From assembly GCF_039555335.1 (NCBI RefSeq), contig NC_092635.1:51232052-51296051 (forward strand): a stretch of 64,000 bases of DNA. The letters run 5' to 3'. The stretch is from Amphiura filiformis. Lineage: Eukaryota > Echinodermata > Ophiuroidea > Amphilepidida > Amphiuridae. Position numbers and translations under genes: made by a program. Under the pieces are notes generated by a model. It did no database searches, was not told the DNA's origin, and was given only the letters and a program-made list of their open reading frames with translations. How positions within the stretch are numbered: position 1 is the stretch's first letter; each line of letters begins with the position of its first letter. Shown here one piece after another: positions 22,387 through 34,130 of the stretch.

Positions 22387-24047
22387 TTAAGATTACTTCA
22401 TTATCAATTCACCAATAATTAAATAAATTGCATAATTTACTCGTATCATTCCACCATTTCCCCTTGTTTTCCAACATGTCCAAGACCAAAAGAATTATGT
22501 TATACCAGCACAACAATGTCGCTTTCCCAGTTGCTGGTACTCCGTGCTGCAATAATTTCACGATCGAATCGAACCTATCATGATAAAATGTCTAAGCCAT
22601 CTCCCTATAAATTCATGCACTTCTAGATAGCGAGAGCCAAACAGATCAAACTAAATCCAAACCATGCATTGATTGTGTATATATACACACGTACTACGCG
22701 CAAGGCTTTCGGACGCGTTCATTTTTCTTGCGGGTTGATGCATTTATATTTTCCAACACTTTAGATGCATTTGTATTTACACTTTTGAAAATTTTGTTAT
22801 AAAAATTGTAAAAATCATGGAATTTTTTTCCTCGTGTATGAAATAGGTTAATAAATGCGTGTGTCTTGTTGCTCGAGAAATAATATTGTACAAAATATTA
22901 ATGCACTTGTACTGAGATGTTGATGCGTCCAATGCAATTCCCCTTTGGGGCTCGTGATCTAGACGTATCAACATCTGAGAACGCATGCATTATTTTGTAT
23001 AATTTTACTCCCAGCAAGAGATACGCATTTCTTAACCTATAGGCCTTAACGTCTAAGCCATTTGTCAATGTATATAATACATTGTACATGTAGGAACATG
23101 CAGTGGTAACATGATCGTCTTCCGACATTTTAATACCAAAACGAACCATGTATGGTAAACCATTGCATTAAATATTCCTGGCATGAAATAATGAAACTTA
23201 CCCGAAAACACCATGAACACTGCACTGTGCAATATGAAGAGCAAATTGAGAACATTATATTTCGTAATAGATAGCAATAATTGTCAGATATTTAAAGATT
23301 CAATGACCCATATGGCCGCGTGTGCTCAAAATGAATTCAAGGTCAAGTTTATTGTAGTCAGTTTTTGGTCGATTACACATTTCTGTTTATCGCATGTGTG
23401 TGAAGGCTCTTTTGCATGTTTGCAGAAAAATGCGGTGTCGCTACGTGACGAATGTTAATACCTGCTCGGTCAAATGTCAGCAAATAGCTCCTGCAAATTG
23501 TGAACATTGAATAACAATAATAGGCATATCATGTACACGTACATGTCCTGGGATGACATAGGGCATGGACGAGGTGCCCCACGTTTTGGCAAAATGACCC
23601 ATTTTATCCATAAAAATCCACAAAAAAATCCATGTAAAAATTATAATATTGTAACAAACATAAATACGATTGATGTTGTGTACAATCGTCTGTGGTGCAA
23701 TGATTGCGTATACTATTTCATGAGTTGGTATTATCAGAGGTTGTTGACGCAATGTACAGGCTGCAGTGGAAGTATTAAATTATATCATGGCAAACATTGC
23801 GACATTTTAGCACGCAATTAGTACAGTCCAGGGTACATATGACATGTAGTACTACCAATCGTGAGTGTGCAATATTAAGAGCTAATAATATCTTATTCTA
23901 CACAATTAGTTGTTTATGAGAACCCACGCCTAAAGCACAGATAGTGAAAAGACTTTTGGCTTCGAGTTCGACGAGCAACAAATCAGTCCTTTAAGCGCAC
24001 AGTTGCATGAATTCACAATCATTGTGACCGCTTCAGATATCACCACG
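22387..24047. other. Spacer upstream of G3
   Basis: No gene or clear repeat recognised. The putative G3 promoter must lie here. GACCGCTTCAG at 24026-24036 is a possible splice acceptor shortly before the start codon. Confidence 0.35.
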
Positions 24048-24263
24048 ATGGATGTACAGCGTGGACATTGTTGGAGATGTGAGAAGCTTATAGATGGTAG
24101 TCATGTCTACTGCAAGTATTGTTGGATTGCGGTCTACTGCTCTCAAGTGTGTAGTGTTTCTGATGTCTTCAGGCATAGTGTACCAGAATGTGAAGAGTGG
24201 GGACATAAACAATGCAGTAACTCTCAATGCGGAGAAAATGGGCCAGCAAGAAAGTTCCTTGAG
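24048..24263 (+). CDS. G3 coding exon 1
   Basis: 72 codons with MYND finger 1 and CSNSQC, the first ligand pair of finger 2. The donor GAG then GTAAGA is the strongest in the array. Confidence 0.88.
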
Positions 24264-26913
24264 GTAAGATATGCCACATGCATGCAGTGATTTTCATTGA
24301 ATGTCACAGTACGGGGTACAATTTCAAATGTTCACCCAACCTCCCCGGTCTGGTGGATGCCAATTTGTACTATATACCAATATAGGCCCTACAATGATAT
24401 ATGAAGTGGGAATTTTGCAGTCCAAAAGCAACTGTATTTGGCCATGCATTTTGAACTGAGACTTCGTTTAATTTGGTTGAACCGTGACATCTGAGGGACT
24501 TTGGTGCACTGGTGCACTCGTATATGTTATCATGCATCCTCAAGTAGGCCCTCACCTTTCAAACTTACCTTCCCTGAAATCTCAAAAGAAGGCCATTTTC
24601 ACTGATTACTGATTTGGATATTAAAAGAATCTGGTAATTTCAAAATGGGGAAAAGATATCGGAACCTGTGATCTGAACAATGTAGGCCTATATGTTTGAA
24701 CCGAAGACTATCATGAGCCGTATTAGATGTACATTTTTTCAGTGGCGTGCCAGTGGGGGATGACCGCTAAACATGGCCGTCGATACATCTTAGGCCGTCG
24801 GTACACGACGGGCCTTGGTGAAAAAATGGGTGTCAACAATATTATTTTGTGTATGTTGGGTGAAGAAACAAAGTACATGTCGCTCAAATACTTCAATACA
24901 GATGTGACTCATCTTTAGGCTGTTTACGTTGGCACATTGAAAGATATAAAACGTAAATGGGCTTTGAATTTTTTGATTTTTTGTTGTTGAAAAATTTGGT
25001 CAATACCCCCCCCCCCTCCCCTCCCACTTTTTCCCACTTTAGATTCTTGAGGAGCACATTTGGTTCAACAATTTCCGTCGGCAAAAGTATTTCCATCGGG
25101 TAAATTTACAAGTAGTGTTAAATTGTATTGTTGACTGAATATAAGTGAAATTCTGACGGATTTATGTCGTATATGTCTCTTTTTGCAGTGTTCTGGATGC
25201 GTTGGTACTTGGTACTGTGGTAAATCATGTCAAAAAGAAGATTGGCTAAACCATAAAAGCTCCTGCAAAGGTCATGGAGAAGAAGTGCGATTCGCAGCTC
25301 AACGAATACGTGCTACCATAGAGAGCAAACATAGAAAACCATTGCCACAACCTTTCTATGTCGGAAACGCAATTGCAATAGATATGCTGAATCTAAAGAA
25401 CAATGAATACAACGTGACGGAAGTGTCTGCTAGTGACATACACCCAGCGCTAACCAAAGATTACTCAATACTCTCAGTTGGGTGCGGTAATCTGAGAAAT
25501 TTCATCCACACTGCTACTTGTTTACCAACCGAATTTCGGGGAAAACTTCATACAACTTTGAACGACTTTGACCCATTCGTGCAGGCACGGAATGTCCTTT
25601 TCCTGTACATGATGATCGCATTTGCGAATAAACGCAATATTGGGGCAATTGTGACCACAATATGGTATTCACTACATCTGTCAAATGATCATTATGAATT
25701 CCTCGCAGGTTGTCTTCGTAAGCTTAGTGAAATATCCTCAAAACGTCTAAGACAAGCCACTCAGGGCATCATTGATATTTCGGCGGGAGATTTGAATCTG
25801 ATTAAGAAGGTATGGGGAAAATGGCTCTCACTTGAATGCTGTCGTCGAAACCGAAACTACATCGATCTGCAACAACAACGTCAGAAATGGGTAGGAACTA
25901 GAAATAATATGACTCCTTTACTAGAGAAATACAAGGAAGAGCTAAACGCCGAAGATGCTGAATCATTCGAAGAATGGTTAAGAGACGGGATTTTTCTTGT
26001 TACAGCAGAAGCCAGGAAGCAATATTTGGGATATGGAAACCCAACACTTACCGGTTTTGTGTTCTTTCAGTATTCAAATGTAAGTTTCGCGGGAGCCATG
26101 GATATTGATAGAAACATACGCGTAGATGTCGGCTCAATCTTCAAGCACCCAGAGGAGCTTGACTTCGTCTACTGTGTACCCCCAGACCTCCATCCGTTTG
26201 GTACTTGGGATCATCTTTTAGTTCAGAAGTTCGCTAAAAGAACATCTCTCATTGATATGTATCACATGTACATCAGTGACCAAATACAGCAAGCTGTCTT
26301 GTGTTTGACAAATATAAAACAAAGCGTGTTGTTTGTCGTAACCGAATGTCGAAATCTTGACAAAAGTGTGCCACAACCAAAATATGATCGCATCTTTACG
26401 TCCAACATAGCCGATTACGTAGGCACACAAAATCTTCTTGTTACTTTTAAGCGCTTTCTCAATACGGAGAACAGATTCGCTACATTAGTTACGCAGCATT
26501 GGAATTGGTACCTCATTATTGGTAGAGCTAATTTTGATAATCCGTTGAACCCGATGGAACTATTGTTGCGTTCATTGGATGGATCCGCCAGTGACGTAAT
26601 GCGACGGGCTGCTTTAGACACGGGAAAGCTTTTGATAGGGACTTCTATTGTACCTGGTCATTATCAAGAGTACATGAACACTATTGGCGACTTCGTTACT
26701 TTCTTAAAGGCCGATTTCATGGCCTGCAATCCGCACAACCCGGTCCCAACATTTCAAGACGTGACGAAATCTTCAGGAGCAGGTTTACGTATGCGAGACT
26801 TTCGTCGCGGACTCAACCAGGTTGTTCCCTTTCAATATCGACGGAATGTAAGGCAAGTTAACATGCTTCGTGGGCAAATGGCTCGTATGGTGGAATGGTA
26901 TATACCTGAATAA
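24048..26913 (+). CDS. G3: double-MYND / DUF4470-like protein, two exons, 646 aa
   Basis: Coding exons are 24048-24263 and 25189-26913, both phase 0. MYND finger 1 keeps all ligands (C8, C11, C22, C25, C31, C35, H43, C48). Finger 2 continues in exon 2 as CSGCVGTWYCGKSCQ with a matching H and C. GCGNLR is at residues 170-175, followed by LNDFDPFVQARN, and later DRIFTSNIADYVGTQ. This is the most divergent intact member. It has a longer insert before the FVYC motif (around IDRNIRVDVGSIFKH) and a shorter stretch before the C-terminal PTFQDV motif. An upstream in-frame ATG at 24003 exists, but MDV at 24048 matches all paralogues and has context ACGATGG. A decayed partial copy in the same direction follows at 27150-28575. 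Function is unknown. Confidence 0.88.
25189..26913 (+). CDS. G3 coding exon 2
   Basis: 574 codons plus stop TAA. The acceptor is TCTCTTTTTGCAG ending at 25188. It encodes the rest of finger 2, the core and the C-terminal block FQYRRNVRQVN. Confidence 0.9.
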   Translation, partial: CSGCVGTWYCGKSCQKEDWLNHKSSCKGHGEEVRFAAQRIRATIESKHRKPLPQPFYVGNAIAIDMLNLKNNEYNVTEVSASDIHPALTKDYSILSVGCGNLRNFIHTATCLPTEFRGKLHTTLNDFDPFVQARNVLFLYMMIAFANKRNIGAIVTTIWYSLHLSNDHYEFLAGCLRKLSEISSKRLRQATQGIIDISAGDLNLIKKVWGKWLSLECCRRNRNYIDLQQQRQKWVGTRNNMTPLLEKYKEELNAEDAESFEEWLRDGIFLVTAEARKQYLGYGNPTLTGFVFFQYSNVSFAGAMDIDRNIRVDVGSIFKHPEELDFVYCVPPDLHPFGTWDHLLVQKFAKRTSLIDMYHMYISDQIQQAVLCLTNIKQSVLFVVTECRNLDKSVPQPKYDRIFTSNIADYVGTQNLLVTFKRFLNTENRFATLVTQHWNWYLIIGRANFDNPLNPMELLLRSLDGSASDVMRRAALDTGKLLIGTSIVPGHYQEYMNTIGDFVTFLKADFMACNPHNPVPTFQDVTKSSGAGLRMRDFRRGLNQVVPFQYRRNVRQVNMLRGQMARMVEWYIPE

Positions 26914-26934
26914 TAGGAATTTAGAATACAGCAT

Positions 26935-26940
26935 ATTAAA
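26935..26940 (+). promoter_or_regulatory. Possible polyadenylation signal of G3
   Basis: An ATTAAA variant hexamer lies 21 bases after the stop. This is close for a 3' end, so the call is tentative. Confidence 0.3.
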
Positions 26941-27149
26941 TAATAGCGTTCCCAGTCCCTTGTTTTACCAATGTTTAGCTGAAAGAAGAGGTAATAACTC
27001 AACCAACCAACTGGGTGTCACAAATGGCAAAAACTAAACAAATTGTGCCTTGTTATATTGAGTGCCTACATATATCAGCCCATTTCGCACACATGATGTA
27101 GCCAACCTTTACTCTTACGTGAGATGCAATTCCTGTTACAAAATCCACT

Positions 27150-28575
27150 GATCTTACAAAAACTCGGAAATAAGTTATAAAATGTGATCGAATCTTCACT
27201 TCAAATATTGATGACTACATTGGGACACATTATCTTCTAATTGTCTTCAAACATTTTTGAATACCGGTAACATGTTTGCTGCAAACTGCAATTGCTGCAT
27301 TGGAATTGGCTCCTTCATGCGGTAAAAGCAAATTTCGACAATCCTGCTAACCCAATGGATCTTTTAATGGAGCCTTGTGGACAAACACGCGTAACCTTAC
27401 ACGGGAAAACATACACGGTTGAATGGGCACCATCAAGATGTCGAGGGTACAGAACCAGAAAGCCTTAACTCACTTTTTGCCATTTTGAGATTTCGGTACC
27501 AAAATTGTTGACAGGACATCACTCCACTTACTTCATGTTTAAAGAGGACCTATACCTTCAAACTGATGGCCTGACGATGCGATCCCCCATCTCCCCACCA
27601 GTGGCTGACCTGTTTATGGAGTCTTTTGAACTCCTATCCACCGCGGATTTGGAAACGCCATGTTGATGTTATCGAACGCGAACACTTACGAGTCTTTTCT
27701 GACCCACCTTAGGCATATCCATTCTACTCCAGACAATTTCAATAGGGACAAAGGAGTGGACTGTGGACATTCCTCCTGAATAGAATAGATTATTCAAAAG
27801 GACCTCTGACCAAGTTAATTAACCTGTTTGCAGTGGCGTAACTAGGGTCGGTAGCGCCCGGGGCAAGAAACAAAATTGGCGCCCTACCACCCCCCCCAGA
27901 ATTTCAGTTTATTCTTGAAAGAATTGCGCGCGGAGCGCGCGAAATTTTGGACAAATAAGGCTTACCACTAATTGATTTTGGTCACTAGAAGTTGAATATC
28001 GGTCTTAAAATGTTCTTTCAATTGATTTTGTGTTGAAATGCGCGCGAATCGCGCGAAAATTTTGACTTTCGTCACTTGGAGGGGCGCAGAATCGAGGCTG
28101 GCCCTGGCTGAATTGGTCAATTTGGCATGTTGCCCCCCCTGCCCCCCCCTAGTTACGCCACTGCCTGTTTGTTCTCCACACAGAGAGTTCCCTTATTGAC
28201 TCATTGACACTTCCCTTTGGACAGTTCATGTCACTCATTTTGACATGTCCTATTGACAGTTCCCCGAATGTATATATGGCGCATCAATCATATTCATGTT
28301 TATTTATTGCTCTGAAGATGGCACTCGCTAGAGTTCCAAAAGTTCAGCCCTCTGAAAAGGACTTATCCAGGAATAGATATTACTCAATTTAAGGCATGCT
28401 TACATTAGCTATGTTTCAGACAAGATGTCAAATATTTTTCAGGTTTAGGGGCTACGTATACGAGACTTCCGCCAAGAACTAAACACAGTGGCACCTTTTC
28501 AATACCAGTGTACATGTAATGTAACATTCGACAGGTCAACATGCTTCGCATATGGTTGAATGGTATGTTCCATAA
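27150..28575 (+). pseudogene. Relic of a DUF4470-like gene copy downstream of G3
   Basis: 27150-27375 aligns with the G3 exon 2 segment that encodes DRIFTSN to FDNPLNPM. Shared landmarks include ATGATCGCATC versus GTGATCGAATC and the run GCATTGGAATTGG. 28440-28575 aligns with the C terminus, sharing CAACATGCTTCG and TTGAATGGTAT versus GTGGAATGGTAT. Reading frames are destroyed and the stretch between the two parts is mostly unalignable. A 333-bp transposon is inserted at 27831-28163. It lies in the same direction as G3, about 240 bases downstream, so it is probably an old tandem duplicate of G3. Confidence 0.75.
27831..28163. mobile_element. hAT-like non-autonomous DNA transposon, CAGTGGCGTA family
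   Basis: The ends are near-perfect inverted repeats: CAGTGGCGTAACTAGG and CCTAGTTACGCCACTG. The element is flanked by an exact 8-bp direct repeat, CCTGTTTG, at 27823-27830 and 28164-28171. CAGTG ends with 8-bp duplications fit the hAT superfamily. It has no open reading frame, so it must have been moved by a transposase from elsewhere. It interrupts the gene relic. Confidence 0.85.
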
Positions 28576-29045
28576 AGAGGAACAAAACTAATATTTATTC
28601 AGAAAAGCTCAGAGACTGAACTGAATTTATATTCTAATATTAGAATGTGACACTTGGCACTCTTATTCACTTTATATGCATTATTTTAAGTATAGTATTT
28701 TGTGATCTTATAAGTTATAATACGATATGAGATAAAGAAAAATGCACGATCTAGGATAAAACAACATAAACCAATAACTCTATTATCATGCTTCAGCGCT
28801 TAGCTAAAAATGATTAATCAGGTCTTACGTAAGCTGAAAATCATTTAAGGTGACAGTGCACTCTCAGAAATTATGGAAATGCATTATAAGTGCTATAACA
28901 TTTTAATTATTCATGTAATTTATATATAAGTATACATTTATATTTATTATTTGAGTCAAATCGATGAGAATAAAAACAATCCTAAAAAACGTTGGCAGCA
29001 AATAAAAGAACTTGGTTATATATAGCTCCAAAAGAAAAGAGGGTA
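28576..29045. other. AT-rich spacer
   Basis: No gene. 28985-29045 reads KRWQQIKELGY then stops, so the LINE fragment that follows probably begins here in decayed form. Confidence 0.35.
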
Positions 29046-29147
29046 GAGGGTAACAAAGTTGTTTTAGATATTGATGGTGTTATTTGCTATGATCCCCACA
29101 AAATAGCAAATTCTTTTAATGAATTCTTCACCAGTGTTGCTCCTACC
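29046..29147 (+). mobile_element. LINE ORF2 fragment before the reverse transcriptase domain
   Basis: Reads DIDGVICYDPHKIANSFNEF then FTSVAPT and a stop. The pattern 'DP..IAN.FNEFFTSV' is typical of the region just before the reverse transcriptase domain in CR1/Jockey-type LINEs. Confidence 0.7.
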
Positions 29148-29385
29148 TAAATTTACAATTTGACCGAGCATCATCTTACATGCCAGCTTTTATTTTCAAT
29201 ATCGTGCAGGTTTTCAAATTTGAACAAAACCTAATTAAATGTTTTGCAAGAAACATATTGTTTAAAGAAAACGAAAAGGATTTCACAGAATAAAATATGA
29301 AGCCCATTGACAGTTAACCACTAGTGCGCATTGTGTTGAATGATCTTTCTTTCCAACTTGGAATGAAGTGAATTGACCAACGCAC

Positions 29386-29696
29386 TGAAGGGTCTATTGT
29401 TCTATTGTGTCCGATTTGAGCGCTGACATATTGGAAAATGTTGCCAATCAATATTCATGAGAGTGTACATTCAACGTCCACTTATCGAAATTGGGTGACT
29501 TGTGTTTGGCAGGTGTGAAATACATCTGACTAGGTGTTTTAATTACGTAACGCATAAAGGTTTTGGCATCATTGAATGGCTGCCTAGTGCTGTTATATCG
29601 ATATGCTTAGTTTCTATAATAATTATTATTATTTTCTTTATTCATCCATTTCTTTTCCTTTCTCTGCACTTATTCTTTCTTATGCCTACACTTAAG
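29386..29696 (+). repeat. Direct repeat, copy A (pairs with 31223-31540)
   Basis: Nearly identical to 31223-31540 over most of its length, including TTGGAAAATGTTGCCAATCA and GTGTTTGGCAGGTGTGAAAT. Copies flank the large foldback at 30265-31203. Confidence 0.8.
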
Positions 29697-29997
29697 CAGT
29701 GGCGTAGATTTCTTTTTCACATGAGGGTGGGATTTTTTTTGTATGCCAACCCGGTATAATGAATCCAGTACCTGTACCTTATGGTACAAATGCGTGCTAA
29801 AAATTCTACCATAGGCCTATTGAAACTAAACTGGTGAAATATGGGACAAAGGTGGAATAAAGCACTATAAAATTGGCATTTTTGTGGCTAACATGGACAA
29901 ATATGAGGTTGATTTCGACAGAAACCCATACACAGGCGTCAACATGGGGGTCAGGGTGATTGTATGGACCATCCCCACGGATCTATACGCCTATATG
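29697..29997. mobile_element. CAGTGGCGTAGAT-family transposon
   Basis: Starts CAGTGGCGTAGAT and ends GGATCTATACGCCTATATG. Flanks CACTTAAG and CACTTTGG are worn copies of the empty-site sequence CACTTTAG. Internally it aligns with 45850-46075 and 46860-47041. Confidence 0.75.
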
Positions 29998-30264
29998 CAC
30001 TTTGGGGACCTGTCACTCCATCGATCTCCTTCTCCCTCTCCTTCTCCCCTTTCTTCCTTTTTATTTTTGTCTTCCTCCCCTCCATAAAATCTCGATCACC
30101 CATCCGCTTCTCCTCTTTTCACCCCTCGACCCATCCTTCACTACCTCAATTGCCCCTACTGGCTTTTAAAATGGATATTCGTGATATTAAGAAACCCATT
30201 TGACTTTATTGAACAGGCCTATAACCATGATAATAACATATAGGCCTACTGCGAAGGAGTTAAT

Positions 30265-31203
30265 ATAGTCCGGCTGCAAACTATTGTTTTATTTGGTTAG
30301 ATGGTTTTGCCAGTTTAAGTATTTTTCTTTGCTGATTATTAATCTATAGGTGTTACAAAATGAGATTATGGGGGATGTAGAATTGTCACCCCTGGGTAAT
30401 TCAAGATCTCCAAGGTCAAAGTTTATACAGGGGTCAAAATTCAAAATTGCACGATTTTTTTAAAATCCCATACCAAAATGTTCCTCTGATCCTAAGGATT
30501 CAGAAAAAGTATAGTTTGACCCACCTCCGACTTATCGTTTCGGAGTTATAAGGTCAAAGGTTAACTTGGAAGCAGCACAGGTGCTGAAAGAGCTACAATG
30601 CTCCAATTTTGATGAAAATGGTCTTAAATTGTTGGCAGTGTTCTCTCAATCGATTAAAGAATAGTTATAACCAACTGTAATGACTCATTACCAAGGTAAG
30701 CATTCAGAGAAGTACCAGTAGGTCAACATCAGTAGGACTCAATTGACAATGACCTATTTTGATGTGTTACCAAGGCAACAAGTCATTCTAGGTAGTTCAA
30801 ACTATTCATTATTCGAGTTGTGGTACAGAAAGACCAACTTGAGACCATTTTCATCAAAATTGGAGCATTTTTCAATTTCAACCCCTGTGGGAGTTCTCTA
30901 TTTAACCTTTGACCTTTTTACTCATAACTCCACAACGATAAGTAGTAGATATGTAAAACTATACCTTTTCTGAATCCTTATGACAAGAGGAATAATTTGA
31001 CATATGTTTGGACAAAATTGGACAAATTTATAATTTTGACCCCTGTATAAACTTTGACCTTGGATATCTCGAATTGCCCAGGGGTGACAATTTTACATCC
31101 CTCGAAATCTCATTTTGTACTACCCACAGAACAATAATCCAGAAACAAAAACACTTTAACTGGCAAAACCAACCTACCTTGGTCTGCCACCGGACTAATA
31201 TGC
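30265..31203. repeat. Large foldback, about 440-bp arms
   Basis: Left arm landmarks AGTCCGGCTGCAAACTA, GGTTTTGCCAGTTTAAG, GTCACCCCTGGGTAATTC and CAAGGTCAAAGTTTATACAG recur inverted at 31075-31200. Arms meet near 30700-30760. Arms have diverged but pair along their whole length. A related half-element lies near 13680-14050. Confidence 0.8.
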
Positions 31204-31222
31204 ATAGCAGCCATCAACGCTC

Positions 31223-31540
31223 TGCAGAGTCTATTGTTCTATTGTTTCCGATTAGAGCGCTGACATATTGGAAAATGTTGCCAATCAATATTCATGAGAG
31301 TGTACATTCAACGTCCAGTTTTCGAAATTGGGTAACTTGTGTTTGGCAGGTGTGAAATACATCTGACTGGGCGTTTTAATTACGTAACGAATAAAGGCAT
31401 TGACATCATCGAATGGCTGCCCAGTGCTGTTATGTGTTTAGTTATTATATAGGCCTATAATAATTATTATTAAATGTATTCATCATTCCATTCTTTTCCC
31501 TTCTCTGTACTTATTCTTTCCTAGGTCTACACTTTAGCAC
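31223..31540 (+). repeat. Direct repeat, copy B
   Basis: Partner of 29386-29696. At 31530-31537 it has the empty site CACTTTAG that is split by a transposon in copy A. Confidence 0.8.
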
Positions 31541-31904
31541 TCCCTTGCTCTCCTTGTACCCTCTCACCCTTCCTCTCTCATTCCCACCATTTTCCTTATA
31601 TTTCTATTTATCTACTTGCCTTTATTATATCTTTTCATTTCTCCCTTCCTCCAGCCCTCTCTCATTCTCCATATCCCCTCCCCCCCTCCAAAGACTTCTC
31701 ACAGGGGTGAATCTGCCCCTACCCAACCCCCTCCCCTCTTTGGGTACGCCACTATTTCTATACCAATCTCCTTCTTAAAATAAAATTAAATGGAAATTTC
31801 TTAAAAACAACCTTTATAGGCTTATACTTATACTTACATGTATACGTATAGCGATTACCATTATAGTTATATAATGGAAATGGTAGCCTTCATACATTCT
31901 AATG

Positions 31905-32470
31905 TGTAATCGATCAGCAAGAGCATTCAATTTATTTAAATGAAGTGCCTAAAGCCAGGTGGGTGGTAAAGATGATTGCATCGACAGCTAAAGCCTCCTT
32001 TATCGGCTTCAGACCTACACAAGCACACATTGGATACATGGGAACAATTCGCCACTTGCACGGTTCCGCCATTATGCACTATGTGCGGGGAGAGCCTCGA
32101 ACTGGTAGCATACATGAATGGGAATTGAACCAGTCATATAACATTCTGTGTAAGGTTACGTAATTCTTCCTTTCATGTATGCTGCCAGTTCGAGGCTCTC
32201 CCCGCATATAGTGCATAATGGCGGAACCGTGCAAGTGGCGAATGGTACCACTTTACCCATGACTGCCCTTACACATGACTGTATTGTGGTCACTTATTGA
32301 TACGCGCCTGTTGTGTAGAGCGTTAATATGATGCCGGATCAGTGACCAATTTAATGGCGGAACCCCTTTGTTCGAAACAATGGTACCACTTTTATGAATA
32401 GCCTGTCGCAACTTCTAATCGGCATCAAAGGAACAAAGCATTATATAAGCTATTGCGACTCTATTTCTAT
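31905..32470. repeat. Dispersed repeat, copy A (pairs with 33756-34130)
   Basis: Shares TAATCGATCAGCAA, AGGTGGGTGGTAAA, GGTCACTTATTGA-like, TTTAATGGCGGA and CTAATCGGCA with 33756-34130. It contains the strong palindrome at 32048-32243. Confidence 0.65.
32048..32243. repeat. Near-perfect palindrome, 71-bp arms
   Basis: Arms 32048-32120 and 32173-32243 pair almost base for base (TTCGCCACTTGCACGGTTCC with its mirror GGAACCGTGCAAGTGGCGAA). The loop is about 52 bases. Would form a very stable hairpin. Confidence 0.85.
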
Positions 32471-32490
32471 TAAAAGCTCTTAAAAGTCGT

Positions 32491-32750
32491 GTTCACACAG
32501 TCGGACTTAAATCACTTATTACCGGTCTTAAATTACGTCGGTAATAGTATCGGATATAAGTGGCAGTGTGAATTAGCGTCGGATATAACTATATTCGACG
32601 TAATGTGCTTTAAATCCGACAATTTGTTCACACAGTCGGACTTAAATTACGTCGGTAATAGTATCGGATATAAGTGGCAGTGTGAATGAGCGTCGGATAT
32701 AAAAAAAATAATACTATATCCGACGTAATGTGCTTTAAATCCGTAAATTT
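32491..32750. repeat. Two-unit tandem repeat, about 135 bp
   Basis: Units begin GTTCACACAGTCGGACTTAA at 32491 and 32626. Each contains GGTAATAGTATCGGATATAA and a CGACGTAATGTGCTTTAAAT end. The first unit has about 18 extra bases. Resembles the GTGTTCACA-type element group also seen near 47120. Confidence 0.75.
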
Positions 32751-33379
32751 AAGGCTGAAGATGACCAGGGTTAAGCGATCGAAAAGTATGGCCCTGGAAG
32801 TAGATGGAGATGACATTTGTTAAGCCATAAGCATGATAACATTAAGGCATGTAATTGGATTTTAAAATATGATTAGGGGGTCCCAATATACGGAAAGAAA
32901 AATAGGGGGTGTCATAAAATAATTTTTGATGACCAAAATTTAGGGAGTCACAACACAACATGACTACAGATAGTGTGTTTATTTTATTCCAAAAGACTGA
33001 TGCCTGTTGGGGGTGCAAACGGTGGGGGGGGTCATAAAATCTTTGCTGACGAAATAGGGGAGGTCGCAATTTTATTGAAGCCAACTTTTTGTAAATTTGG
33101 GACCCCCCCAAGAAAAAAATAGTATGATGATGGGAGTCATTGTTATTTTTTTTATTCTTGTCATTTTTTCAAAGATGTCCACCATGTAGGGCCTACATGT
33201 ATAAAATGCGATATAGAGCTAAGTCTACTGTAAAATGGGACTACTTTGTCAAACTAAAATAATATTAATAATAATAATAATTTTTTTTCTAAAGAGGGGC
33301 GTTTATTGAAAGTGAATTTTCAGTGAAAAAATTTAAAATCGGGTTATATTTTCTGATGATGCTCATGTAGAAAGGAGGG

Positions 33380-33740
33380 ATTTATGACCGGTAATAGGCT
33401 TATCGGACATAACACGTCGGACATACGCTGGCGAAGTTACGCAATTTATCGGATTAATTACCATAGCAATAGGTGAAAACAATTTTGAACATATAGATTG
33501 ATTACAATACTGGTCTTTTCAAAGATACTAATCTTACAGGTGCAAGTAATCATCATGATTCACCTATTGCTATGGCAGTTAATCCGTTTATTACGTAACT
33601 TCGACAGCGTATATAGCGCTATTGCCGACAAATGTGAACGCGCTAAGGGATTAGCGGAAATATTTAAGTCGATCGGACATAAGCCAAGATAAAATATTAC
33701 CGGTAATAAGTGCATGTGTGAACACAGCTGTAGGCAGCCA
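33380..33740. mobile_element. Foldback element with TTGCTATGG arms
   Basis: CGGATTAATTACCATAGCAA then TAGGTGA at 33452-33478 mirrors TCACCTATTGCTATGGCAGT then TAATCCG at 33559-33585. CGAAGTTACG and CGTAACTTCG extend the arms. A related single arm occurs near 40060-40105. Confidence 0.65.
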
Positions 33741-33755
33741 TGGCACGTTGTTACG

Positions 33756-34130
33756 GGTAATCGATCAGCAACTATATTGAATTGATTTAAATGAGGCGCC
33801 TAAATATAGGTGGGTGGTAAATACTTGTACTTCGACGGTAATGTGTGATTTGTGTGCTGGCGAACACTCAGTCACACCCTTGGGTTGTATGAGTACAATA
33901 GGTACCTCACACTCAAGTGGCCGCTTTCACATGACATTCTTTTGATCACTTATTGACAGTAGCCTGCATGGTAAAGCGTTAATACGCTGTCAGGTTAGTT
34001 ACCGATTTAATGGCGGATCTCTCTTGTGCTGAACAAAAGGTACCTCTCGGTGAATAGCTTGGCGGAAATCTAATCGGCACAAAGTAACAATGCGTTACAT
34101 AATCCATTGCGCCTCCACGAATATGATAGC
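33756..34130. repeat. Dispersed repeat, copy B
   Basis: Partner of 31905-32470, but without the long palindrome, which therefore differs between copies. Confidence 0.6.

Noticed and set aside
32491-32750. CRISPR-like array
   Set aside because: Only two long units in eukaryotic, transposon-rich DNA; units are not short direct repeats with unique spacers.
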